DNA of 64,000 nt from the NCBI RefSeq assembly GCF_001189535.1, contig NZ_CP012070.1, positions 1,240,001-1,304,000 of the forward strand, read 5' to 3'. The translations under genes were made by a program, and so were the position numbers. This document shows positions 8,236 through 15,724 of this stretch, in pieces. The notes beneath the pieces were generated by a model. The model had not been told where the DNA came from, made no database searches, and was given only the letters and a program-made list of their open reading frames with translations. The stretch's first letter is position 1. Every line of letters starts with the position of its first letter. This DNA is from Arsenicicoccus sp. oral taxon 190. Its GTDB lineage: Bacteria > Actinomycetota > Actinomycetes > Actinomycetales > Dermatophilaceae.

Positions 8236-9060
8236 TCAGAGCATCAGCAGCGCCTCGCTGCGCTCCCACAGGGCCTGGGCCAGGCCGGCGTCGTCGGCCT
8301 GGGGGTTGACCTTGGTGACCAGCCGGTTCTTCTCGTAGTAGCCGCCCGGCTCCCAGGTGCTGCCGGCCGTCCCGTCGGCCAGCCAGGTGAGGCGGGCGCC
8401 GCCCTTGTCGACGTCCTCCAGGATCAGCCGGCGCAGGGGGGTGTGGTAGACGAACCGCATGATGCTGGTGGTGTCGTTGGCGAAGTTGGTGCGGATGCCT
8501 CCCGGGTGGAAGCACACGGCCCGCACCCCCTGGTCCGCGTGGCGGCGGTCCAGCTCCCGGGTGAAGAGGATGTTGGCGAGCTTGCTGTCGCCATACGCCT
8601 TGTTGGGGCTCCAGCTGCGCGCGTTGTCGAGGTCGTCCAGGTCTAGCCGCCCCATCCGGTGGGCGATGCTCGAGGTCTGAACGACGCTCGCCCCCGACTC
8701 GACGAGCCGCCCCATGAGCAGGTGGGTCAGCAGGAACGGGGCGAGGTGGTTGACCTGCAAGGTCTTGTCGAACCCATCCGCGGTGGTCTCCTGCGCGAAG
8801 ACGCCGCCCGCGTTGTTGGCCAGCACGTCGATGCGCGGGTAGGCGGCCAGCAGCTCGTCCGCGAGAGCGCGGACCTGAGCGAGGTCACCGAAGTCGGCGA
8901 CGTGGTGCGGCGCCCCGAGCTCGCGCGCCACCTCGGCGGTCTTGGTCGCCGAGCGCCCGACCACGACGACCTGGTGGCCGCGCTCCCGGAGCTGTCGCGC
9001 GGCGGCCGCGCCGATCCCGTCGCTCGCGCCGGTGATGACGATGGTCCTGCTGTGGGTCAT
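8236..9060 (-). CDS. Short-chain dehydrogenase/reductase
   Basis: A 274-residue classical SDR of the retinol-dehydrogenase/WWOX-like type. The cofactor loop TGASDGIG is at residues 9-16, then NNAGG, catalytic Ser in TSS, and the active-site pair in YGDSK. An Arg after the second strand (VVGRS) favours NADP(H). The C-terminal region has the longer substrate loop (YHTPLRRLILEDVDKGG) seen in this branch. ATG 9060 is chosen because the cofactor fold starts right there and GAGG lies upstream; an upstream in-frame extension is not protein-like. The substrate is unknown. Confidence 0.8.
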   Translation of the reverse strand: MTHSRTIVITGASDGIGAAAARQLRERGHQVVVVGRSATKTAEVARELGAPHHVADFGDLAQVRALADELLAAYPRIDVLANNAGGVFAQETTADGFDKTLQVNHLAPFLLTHLLMGRLVESGASVVQTSSIAHRMGRLDLDDLDNARSWSPNKAYGDSKLANILFTRELDRRHADQGVRAVCFHPGGIRTNFANDTTSIMRFVYHTPLRRLILEDVDKGGARLTWLADGTAGSTWEPGGYYEKNRLVTKVNPQADDAGLAQALWERSEALLML

Positions 9061-9239
9061 GGTGGATCCTCTGCTGGAGGTGGTGGCGGGTCGTGCGCAG
9101 CGCCTGTCCCGCCTATGCGCCGGGACAGGAGCAGCGGCCCTGAGAGCCGATACTGCCCGACCCGCACCGTCAGCGCCCGCTGACCGGCCGCACCAGCGGG
9201 ACCACGAGCCGTCGGACGCCCCGCCGGGCATGGCGGGCG

Positions 9240-9291
9240 GCATACGGCCAGCTGATCGGCAGCCCGCCAGGTCCGCGACCCGGGTCCCGGC
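9240..9291. repeat. Dispersed 52-bp repeat, copy 2
   Basis: About 45 of 52 positions are identical to 5078-5129. Here it is purely intergenic, between the SDR start and the toxin-antitoxin pair. Confidence 0.6.
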
Positions 9292-9309
9292 CAGTTCCCT
9301 CCACCCACG

Positions 9310-9353
9310 ACTGCTACGATTGCTACGGCAGGCGATCTGCGGAGGAGGAGGCC
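9310..9353 (+). promoter_or_regulatory. Promoter/operator and RBS of the toxin-antitoxin pair
   Basis: A short direct repeat (CTGCTACG then TTGCTACGG) contains TACGAT at 9314-9319 as a possible -10, followed by a purine-rich RBS GGAGGAGGAG. Phd/VapB antitoxins normally bind such repeats to autorepress, which is inference here. Confidence 0.4.
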
Positions 9354-9617
9354 ATGGAGACCATCCCGCACAGGGAGCTGCGCAACAACAGCAGTGCGAT
9401 CCTGGCGCGGGTCGCGGCCGGCGAGTCGATGGCGGTGACCAACCACGGCACCGTGGCAGCCATCCTGTCCCCGCCGACCGCGTCCACGCTCGCGCGACTG
9501 GAGCTGGCTGGGCAGCTGCGCCCCGCGAGGCGACCACGCACCGACTTCACCCGCATCCGGCGAGTGGCCTCGGAGCCGTCCTCGGACATCCTCGCCGACC
9601 TCCGCGGCGACCGATGA
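9354..9617 (+). CDS. Phd/YefM-type antitoxin
   Basis: An 87-residue antitoxin. The first 50 residues match the Phd/YefM DNA-binding fold (IPHRELRNNSSAILARVAAGE, then MAVTNHGTVAAIL). The C-terminal 35 residues are basic and proline-rich and probably wrap the toxin. Its stop TGA overlaps the toxin ATG in ATGA, the typical coupling of such pairs. The antitoxin should neutralise the PIN toxin and autoregulate the promoter. Confidence 0.85.
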   Translation: METIPHRELRNNSSAILARVAAGESMAVTNHGTVAAILSPPTASTLARLELAGQLRPARRPRTDFTRIRRVASEPSSDILADLRGDR

Positions 9618-10006
9618 TCCGATATCTCGACACCTCTGCCGCGCTCAAGCTGCTCGTCGACGAGTCCGAGTCCGCCGCGCTGGCTGACGCCCTGACGCGG
9701 GGAGCACGGGACGGCGACCGTCTGGTCGCCTCGATGCTGCTCCACACCGAGCTGCACTGCGCCCTCGGGCGTCGGCGGGAGCTCGACCCGGTGTCGGTCC
9801 GGGACACGCTGGACGCGGTCACCCTGGTCGACGTCACGCGAGACGACCTGATGCGCGCGGCATCATCCGGATGGGGCCTGCGCAGCGCGGACGCCATCCA
9901 TCTCGCGACCGCGCTGCGCCTCGACGTCGACGAGATGCTCACGTATGACGACGAGCTCGCCGCCGCAGCCCAGCGTGCGGGACTGCGCGCCAACGGTCCC
10001 CACTAG
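9614..10006 (+). CDS. VapC-type PIN-domain toxin
   Basis: A 130-residue PIN-domain ribonuclease. The acidic metal-binding residues are all present: Asp6 (YLDTSA), Glu46 (HTELH), Asp93 (SADAIHLA) and Asp112 (TYDDEL). The length and order are typical for VapC. The catalytic site is intact, so the toxin should be active. It is co-transcribed with the antitoxin by a 4-bp overlap. VapC enzymes usually cleave tRNA or rRNA; the target is unknown. Confidence 0.85.
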   Translation: MIRYLDTSAALKLLVDESESAALADALTRGARDGDRLVASMLLHTELHCALGRRRELDPVSVRDTLDAVTLVDVTRDDLMRAASSGWGLRSADAIHLATALRLDVDEMLTYDDELAAAAQRAGLRANGPH

Positions 10007-10056
10007 CACGGCCACCCGCTCGACACGTCCTGTCGCGGCCCGGAGAGGCAGCGGGC

Positions 10057-10087
10057 TTGACCCTCCCATGACGGGAGACGTCAGGCT
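10057..10087 (+). promoter_or_regulatory. MerR-type promoter with 19-bp spacer and central dyad
   Basis: TTGACC (10057-10062) and CAGGCT (10082-10087) are separated by 19 bp, the over-long spacing that MerR-family activators correct. The dyad CTCCC/GGGAG (10063-10067, 10073-10077) lies near the spacer centre. It drives the merR-like reading frame at 10094, so it looks like an autoregulated promoter. Confidence 0.6.
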
Positions 10088-10093
10088 GTCGCC

Positions 10094-10337
10094 ATGACCC
10101 TCGTCCCCATCGGCACCTTCGCCCGCATGACGCACCTCAGCGTCAAGCGGCTGCGGCACTACCACGACGCCGGGGTCCTGCCCGCGACGACGGTGGATGA
10201 GCGCACCGGCTACCGCTACTACGACGTGGAGCGGGCGGACGACGCGCGGTGCCAGACTGCTGCCACACGACAACGTCGTGCAGGCGGTGCAGGACGCCAT
10301 GTGGCAGCCGGTCTATCCGGAGGCCCTCCCGCACTGA
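10094..10337 (+). pseudogene. MerR regulator remnant joined to an unrelated 3' fragment
   Basis: From ATG 10094 the frame encodes a perfect MerR winged helix (IGTFARMTHLSVKRLRHYHD, then YRYYDVERADDA) for about 50 residues and then abruptly loses similarity. From about 10251 a different frame reads RLLPHDNVVQAVQDAMWQP to a stop at 10337, which looks like the C-terminal end of an NAD(P)-malic enzyme. The middle of the regulator, including its effector domain, is gone. The best reading is an internal deletion fusing a merR 5' end to the 3' end of another gene. Without an effector domain the product could at most be a short DNA-binding peptide. Confidence 0.55.
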
Positions 10338-10345
10338 CCTCCGGG

Positions 10346-11257
10346 TCAGACCTCGCGCGGCCGGCGGACCTCGTCGCAGCGACCCAGCCGCACGATGATG
10401 GCCGCAGCGAGGGCCGCGACGGCCAGCTGGGCCAGGGCCTCGACCACCGTCGCCGTCGCGTTGGACTGGCGGGTCGCCAGGTCGGTGCCGACGAGCGCGC
10501 CCTGGATGCCGAGGGCGACGTTGTTGCCGATGTGCAGGCCCATGGACCCCTCGAGCCCGGCCAGGCGTCAGACGAGGTAGGAGAAGAGCAGCGCGAAGGC
10601 CATGAGCGCCAGCCACACCGTCAGGTTGGAGGCGGCGTGGATGGACGCGAAGAGGATGCCGAAGACCAGGCTGGCCACCCAGTAGCGGGCGGTGGAGGTC
10701 CCCAGCTTGCCGAGGACCATCTGCATCGAGAACCCACGGAAGATGAGCTCCTCGGCCATGGACTGCAGCGGTATGACGATCACCGCCGCGAGGACGCCCA
10801 GCAGGGCCGGCGTGGTCAGCTGCGCGCTGCGTCCCTTGACCACGCTCATGATGGTGAAGAGGATCCCGGGGCACACGAGCGCCACCAGGGCGGCACGCAC
10901 CAGCAGCCCCCAGCGGATGCCCGGCAGGTGGGAGAAGAGGTCATCCACGCGCATCCTGAAGACCATCCGGGCGACGGCCACGACGACCAGGCCCCACAGC
11001 GCGATCGGGAGCCCGGCCTGGAGTACGCCGCGGGCGGGGGACGTCGGCTGCGTCGGCTCGCCCTCGACGGACGCGCCGATCCCGAGGAGCGTGCCGGCCC
11101 CGACCGCCACGAGACCGCAGCCGAGGACCAGCAGGGCGAAGCCGGCCAGCACCCGGCCCCAGCCGTAGGGGCCGCGACGGACCGTCGGCCACTCGAGGAA
11201 ACGCGCCAGGCGATCGGTGGCGGACAGTGACGAGATGTCCCGGCTGGTCTGTGTCAT
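10346..11257 (-). pseudogene. CPBP-family intramembrane protease interrupted by in-frame TGA
   Basis: The frame from ATG 11257 encodes a multi-pass membrane protein with CPBP (Abi/Rce1-like) protease motifs: EELIFRG (motif 1) and FASIH (motif 2). It meets TGA at 10568-10570 right after LLFSYLV. Beyond it, in the same frame, the sequence continues as RLAGLEGSMGLHIGNNVALG to a normal stop at 10346, supplying motif 3 (HxxxN) and the last helix. Homologues commonly have Trp at this point, so TGG to TGA is a one-base change. As it stands the product lacks the third active-site motif. It could also be a sequencing error. Confidence 0.7.
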
Positions 11258-11332
11258 GTGACACCCCGTAACGTCATACATTGGGACGATCTGGGAAACC
11301 CGGGGAGAACTCTCGGTGCAGGCGCGCGGACC

Positions 11333-11890
11333 TCAGGTCACCTGGTAGACGAGGTGCACGACGCCGGACGAGAACCGGTGGGCGTCGACCAGACGCAGCC
11401 CCAGCCGCAGCCCCGCCGGCAGCCAATGCGTGCCGCCGCCGACGATCACCGGGCTGGCGTAGTACTCGACCTGGTCCACGATGCCGGCCAGCAGCGCCAC
11501 GGCAGCCAGCTCGGGCCCGCCGATGCCGACGTCGCCGTGGGTGTCGTCGACCAGGCGCCGGACCTGGGCCGGGTCGAAGGTCCGGGCCAGCGTGGTGCGG
11601 GAGGTGGTGACGTCGTCCAGCGTCCTGGAGAAGACGACCTTGTGCTGGCTGCGCCAGAGCTCGCCATACTCACGCTCGACGGGGTGGGCGTCGGGCTCGG
11701 TGCCGTAGGTCTCCCAGACCCGCAGGACCTCGTAGAGGCGCCGGCCGTAGAGCTGGGTGACCGCGCCGCGCTCCCGAGCGTTGAGGTAGGCGTGGACCTC
11801 CTCGTCGGGCGCGCACCAGCCGAAGTCGCCGGTCGTGTCGGCGACGTAGCCGTCCAGCGAACCGATGCTGGTGTAGACGAGCCGTCCCAT
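11333..11890 (-). CDS. RibD C-terminal/dihydrofolate-reductase-like protein
   Basis: A 185-residue protein of the DHFR/RibD-C fold: SIGSLDGYVADTTGDFGW at the N-terminus, a GRRLYEV segment, the nucleotide-binding VGIGGPELA and a late PVIVGGGTHW strand. These proteins bind NADPH; most are of unknown physiological role. ATG 11890 is used because the family start (GRLVYTSIGSLDGY) follows directly. A palindrome-containing repeat lies immediately upstream. Confidence 0.8.
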   Translation of the reverse strand: MGRLVYTSIGSLDGYVADTTGDFGWCAPDEEVHAYLNARERGAVTQLYGRRLYEVLRVWETYGTEPDAHPVEREYGELWRSQHKVVFSRTLDDVTTSRTTLARTFDPAQVRRLVDDTHGDVGIGGPELAAVALLAGIVDQVEYYASPVIVGGGTHWLPAGLRLGLRLVDAHRFSSGVVHLVYQVT

Positions 11891-11917
11891 GCGCCCATCA
11901 TGGCGCGTCGACCACCT

Positions 11918-11984
11918 CTCGTTGAGAGGCGACAGATGGGGGTTTTCGGCGCCTGATGGGCCCGGTTTGTCGCCTCTCAACGAG
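11918..11984. repeat. Palindromic repeat element, copy 1
   Basis: A 67-nt element with exact 17-bp inverted arms, CTCGTTGAGAGGCGACA (11918-11934) and its complement (11968-11984), around a 33-nt loop. A second copy at 18574-18640 differs at only 4 positions, loop included. Both lie between two leftward genes, in the same orientation, followed by a G-rich tract. Confidence 0.75.
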
Positions 11985-12095
11985 GGGAGGCGGGTGCGAG
12001 GACGGGAGGCGGGGCGAGGGGGCGAGGCGAGGGGGCGAGGACGGGAGGCGGGGCGAGGGGAGGCGAGGGGGCGAGGCGAAGGGAAGGTGGGCTCA
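11985..12095. repeat. Degenerate G-rich tandem tract (C-rich on the transcribed sense)
   Basis: Short units such as GGGAGGCGGGGCGAGG recur irregularly up to the stop region of the SARP gene. In the sense of the leftward mRNA this is a C-rich, almost G-free run directly after the stop codon, ending in the palindrome: the composition expected of a Rho-loading site. Confidence 0.55.
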
Positions 12096-12103
12096 CGGGC
12101 CTG

Positions 12104-15022
12104 TCACCGCAGAGGGCCCCCGGCCTCGAGGTCGTCGACGAGCTGCACCGCACGCGCGATCGCGAGCTCCGGGGTCCACGACGACGGCGGGCGAGACGGG
12201 TCCAGGGCCGCGCGGGCCCGGTCGGCATGCGCCGCGAGGGACGGCGGCAGGACGGCGCCCTCCTGCGCGAGCAGCTGGTCCCCGAGGCCCAGCAGCTCGG
12301 CGGCCACGGCGGGCCGGCGCCGTGCGAGAGCGGCCGCCATCCCCACGCAGCACTCGCCCAGCGCCGCGGCGGACACGAACGCGTGCGGCCCGACCATCGC
12401 GTGCCGGAACCACCCGGTGGCGTCCTCGTCCCGGCCCAGCGCGAGAGCGGCCCAGCCCGCGTTGGTCGCGACCGTGGCCGTCGGCTGTATGCCGAACCGT
12501 GCTACGGCCTCGCGCACGGACCGGTGCAGCAGGTCCAGGGCCTCCGCGGGGCGATCTGCGTCGAGCAGCGCCAGGGCGACCTTGGGCACGACGGTGACGT
12601 GGTGCACGGCACTCGTGGTGGGGCCGACCCGGGCCATGGCCTCGTGCGCGCTCGCGACCGCGGCCTCGGCGCGACCGGCCGCTGCGTCCAGGACGGCCCG
12701 CGTCGCCACGAGCTCGGGCAGGTGGTGGGGTGCCCGGTCGGTGGCGGTGCCGAGCCCGCGAGCGAGGTGGCGGTCGGCGAGGGGGAGGTCGCCGGCGGCA
12801 TACGCATCGATCGTGAGGAGGAGCTCGAGCAGGCAGGTCCAGTCGGGGTCGTCCGCGAGGGCGAGGGTGAGCGCGTCGTAGTCCTGGGGGGCGAGGACGA
12901 GCCGGTGGGCGAAGGCACCGCGCAGGATCTGCAGCCGCGCGCGCTGGTGGTGCCCGAGGCCGGGGCGCGCGAGCAGCGTTGCCGTCCACCGGAGTCCCTG
13001 GGTCGGGGCCTCGACGAAGAGCCACCACCGGCACAGCGCGGTCACGATGTCCGCGGCCGCGACGTCGTCGCCGGCGGCCAGCGCGTCGTCGAGGGCCTCG
13101 TGGTGGTCCTCGTGGGTGCGCCCGAGGTGCTCGACGAGGGCGTCGCACAGGGGCACGTCCCGCCAGAGGCCGGCGAACCAGGAGCGGTGCCGCGCCCGGG
13201 CGTCCGCGAGCTCGTCGGGCGCGACGAGCTCCTCGCGCGCGAGGTCCCGGATGGTCCGCAGCAACCGGAAGGTCATGACCTCGGCGCTGCGGTCGACGGC
13301 GAGCAGGTGGTGGGTGGCCAGCCGTCGCACGGCGGCGTCGACCTGGGACGGGTCGAGCCCGGCGACCCCCCTGGCGGCCACGAGGGTGAAGGGTCCGGCA
13401 AAGACCGACAGCCTCCCGAGGACCCGGCGCTCGAGGGGATCGAGGCGCGCGACGCTCCAGGTGAGGGTGCGGCGCAACGACGCCTGACGGTCCGGGCGTC
13501 CGTGCTCGGTGGACGTCAGGTCGAGTGGTCGGCGCACGAGGTCGACCAGCTGCGCGGGTGACGTGATGTCCGCGGCGGCCGCGGCCAGCTCCAGCGCGAG
13601 AGGCAGGCCGTCCAGCCGGGCGGCGACCTCGGCGAGCACCCGCAGCTCGGCGAGCGAGCTGCTCCGGGAAGCGGATGAGCTGGTCACGCCACGGTCGTCG
13701 AGACGGTCGGCGAGCAGCCGGATCGCGGGGGAGGCGCGCAGCACCTCCGGCGGGCTGTCGGGGGGAGGGGTCGGGAGGGGTTCGAGCTCGAGGACGCGCT
13801 CTCCCACCACCTGCAGCGGGATCCGGGACGCGACGACGACCTGCACGTCGGGCGCACCCGCGAGGACGGCGAGGGTCAGCTCGGCGACCGGCTGCACCAC
13901 CCACTCGGCCTCGTCGAGGAGCACGATCCCCTGCGCCGACCGCAGTGACCGGACGAGCGAGGTCACGGCGTCCTCGCCGCCGAGCGGCACGCCCATGGCG
14001 AGGGCCAGGTCGGTCGCCAGGTCGTCGGCGGTGCGGCCGCCGTAGCCGGCCAGGGTCAGGTGCACGACCTCCGCGCCCGGGCGCAGCGCGGCACCCACGT
14101 CGGCCAGCAGGCGCGACTTGCCGACGCCACCAGGGCCCGTGATGGTCACGAGCCGCCTGCCGCTGTCCAGGAGCTGGAGCACGGTGGCGAGCTCCTCCTC
14201 GCGGCCCACGGTCGGGGTGGCCGGCACGGGCAGCCGGCGACCGGGGTGCAGGGGCAGGGCAGCCGGACGGTCGAGGGCGCTGTCCTGCGCGAGGATCCGG
14301 GCGTGCAGGTCGACGACGGCCGTCCCGGGGTCGACCCCGAGCTGGGTCCGCAACGCCCGACGCAGCTCCTCGTGGACGAGGAGGGCCTCTCCCGTGCGTC
14401 CCAGGCGATGAGCGGCTCGCATCGCGATCATGGCGGCCCGCTCGTCCAGGGGGTTGTCGCTGGTCAGATCCCGCGCCGTCAGCAGGGCCTCGGCCGCGGC
14501 GGCGTCGCGGGCCTCGCGGCCGCCCTCGCGGGCCAGGAGGCAGGTGGCCAGGGTGGCCCGCACCAGTCGCCGCAGCTCGTCCAGCCGGACGCGCTCGGGG
14601 AGCACGACCTCGGCCTCGACCCCGTCGTATGCCGTCCGCCCCCGCCAGAGGGCGAGGGCATCACGGCACAGCCGCTCGCACCCCGGCCCGGCCACCGCCT
14701 CGGTGGCCTGAAGCGCCAGCTCGGTGAAACGGTCCGCGTCGACCTCGACCTCGGGCGGCACGAGGTAGCCGAGCGGCGAGGTCCGGACGAGGTCGGCCCC
14801 GAGCCCGCGGCGCAGCCGAGCCACGACGGTGTGGACGGCCGTGGCCGTCAGAGCGGCGCCACGCTCGCCCCAGACCTGCTCGAGCAGCGCGTCCCCCGTG
14901 ACCGGTCGGCCGTGGCGGACGCACAGGACGGACAGCAGCGCGCGCGGCCGGTCCCCCCGCGGGGCGACCGCGATGCCGTCCTCGAGCTCGACCCCGAGGG
15001 GGCCGAGCACCCTTACCCGCAC
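12104..15022 (-). CDS. SARP/AfsR-like regulator with NTPase and TPR-like domains
   Basis: About 972 residues. Order: OmpR-type winged helix (1-90, VRVRVLGPLG through TSPLGYLV), bacterial transcriptional activation domain (95-245), STAND NTPase with Walker A TGPGGVGKS at 295-303 and Walker B VLLDE near 367-371, then a winged-helix linker and a helical TPR-like C-terminus. It resembles AfsR-type activators of secondary metabolism or secreted functions. GTG 15022 is chosen because the winged helix begins there; TTG 15034 is an alternative. It follows a GNAT gene by 4 nt (operon). Heptamer direct repeats at 15662-15679, upstream of the divergent lipase, could be its target. Confidence 0.8.
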   Translation of the reverse strand: MRVRVLGPLGVELEDGIAVAPRGDRPRALLSVLCVRHGRPVTGDALLEQVWGERGAALTATAVHTVVARLRRGLGADLVRTSPLGYLVPPEVEVDADRFTELALQATEAVAGPGCERLCRDALALWRGRTAYDGVEAEVVLPERVRLDELRRLVRATLATCLLAREGGREARDAAAAEALLTARDLTSDNPLDERAAMIAMRAAHRLGRTGEALLVHEELRRALRTQLGVDPGTAVVDLHARILAQDSALDRPAALPLHPGRRLPVPATPTVGREEELATVLQLLDSGRRLVTITGPGGVGKSRLLADVGAALRPGAEVVHLTLAGYGGRTADDLATDLALAMGVPLGGEDAVTSLVRSLRSAQGIVLLDEAEWVVQPVAELTLAVLAGAPDVQVVVASRIPLQVVGERVLELEPLPTPPPDSPPEVLRASPAIRLLADRLDDRGVTSSSASRSSSLAELRVLAEVAARLDGLPLALELAAAAADITSPAQLVDLVRRPLDLTSTEHGRPDRQASLRRTLTWSVARLDPLERRVLGRLSVFAGPFTLVAARGVAGLDPSQVDAAVRRLATHHLLAVDRSAEVMTFRLLRTIRDLAREELVAPDELADARARHRSWFAGLWRDVPLCDALVEHLGRTHEDHHEALDDALAAGDDVAAADIVTALCRWWLFVEAPTQGLRWTATLLARPGLGHHQRARLQILRGAFAHRLVLAPQDYDALTLALADDPDWTCLLELLLTIDAYAAGDLPLADRHLARGLGTATDRAPHHLPELVATRAVLDAAAGRAEAAVASAHEAMARVGPTTSAVHHVTVVPKVALALLDADRPAEALDLLHRSVREAVARFGIQPTATVATNAGWAALALGRDEDATGWFRHAMVGPHAFVSAAALGECCVGMAAALARRRPAVAAELLGLGDQLLAQEGAVLPPSLAAHADRARAALDPSRPPSSWTPELAIARAVQLVDDLEAGGPLR

Positions 15023-15026
15023 CTGG

Positions 15027-15587
15027 TCATGCAACCACAGGTGCGGACGCCGGCACCTCCCCCGCCGACGCGATCCACAGGCGCAGCACGGTCGGGTCGG
15101 ACAGGTCCTGACAGGCCCCCAGCCTCGCCAGCCAGCCGCGCATGAGCCGATGCTCGGGCAGCACGTCGGCCCGCAGCTCGACCACCCCAGCCGCGCGCGC
15201 CGACCGGATCGCCTCCGCCACCAGTCGAGCCCCGATACCAAGTCCCTGCCACAGGTCCGCGACCATGACGGCGACCTCGGCCTCGTCGGTCCCCGCGGTG
15301 CGGAACCACTGCGCCATACCGACGGCACGCCCCGTCGCGCCGTCCACGGCCACGTGAGCCTGCTGCCGCTGCGCTGACACCTGGGCCCACCGGACGGCCA
15401 CCGGCTCGGGCAGCCGGCGCATCCCGGTGTGGAAGCGCAGGTAGGCGGAGTCCGGCGACAGCTGCCCGACCACCTCGTGCACGGTCGCGGTGTCGCCGGC
15501 GGCGAGGGGTCGGACGTGGATGGCGCGGGGCACCCCGGCGCCGGTGGTCGTGAGCGTGGTGGGCGCGGGTTCGGTGGTGGTGGTCAT
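15027..15587 (-). CDS. GNAT-family N-acetyltransferase
   Basis: A 186-residue GNAT protein. A short Thr-rich leader precedes the fold, which opens at IHVRPLAAGDTATVHEVV; the acetyl-CoA loop is VADLWQGLGIGARLVAEAI. It resembles the GNAT module appended to acyl-CoA synthetases (protein lysine acetyltransferases), but stands alone here. ATG 15587 follows a strong AGGAGGGG site. It ends 4 nt before the SARP start, so the two are co-transcribed and may act together. Confidence 0.8.
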   Translation of the reverse strand: MTTTTEPAPTTLTTTGAGVPRAIHVRPLAAGDTATVHEVVGQLSPDSAYLRFHTGMRRLPEPVAVRWAQVSAQRQQAHVAVDGATGRAVGMAQWFRTAGTDEAEVAVMVADLWQGLGIGARLVAEAIRSARAAGVVELRADVLPEHRLMRGWLARLGACQDLSDPTVLRLWIASAGEVPASAPVVA

Positions 15588-15638
15588 GTCCCCTCCTGCT
15601 GGATGAGGGACGAGCGTCGGACGGGCCCCTTTCACCGC

Positions 15639-15679
15639 CCTGTCAGGGTCGACGCCCCCGGTGACAGGTCGATGACAGG
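15639..15679. promoter_or_regulatory. TGACAGG heptamer repeats, candidate SARP site
   Basis: TGACAGG is at 15662-15668 and 15673-15679, an 11-bp period, with an inverted copy CCTGTCA at 15639-15645. SARP proteins typically bind direct heptamers with this period. The site lies about 45-60 bp before the lipase start and in the shared divergent region. Binding is inference. Confidence 0.45.
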
Positions 15680-15724
15680 CCTGGCCGGCAGCGTGCGGGA
15701 CGTCGACCTGCCAGGAGGAGACCC

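Noticed and set aside
10568..10570. TGA as selenocysteine codon
   Set aside because: Homologues have Trp, there is no obvious SECIS-like stem directly downstream, and CPBP proteases use no Sec. Nonsense mutation or error is simpler.
11985..12095. G-rich tract as an origin or chromosome-architecture site
   Set aside because: Its strict position next to a stop codon and the copy at 18641-18705 fit a transcript-end module better; no replication genes are near.
12093..13904. A 603-codon minus-strand frame inside the SARP gene
   Set aside because: Arg/Pro-rich shadow of the SARP coding frame with no motif of its own.
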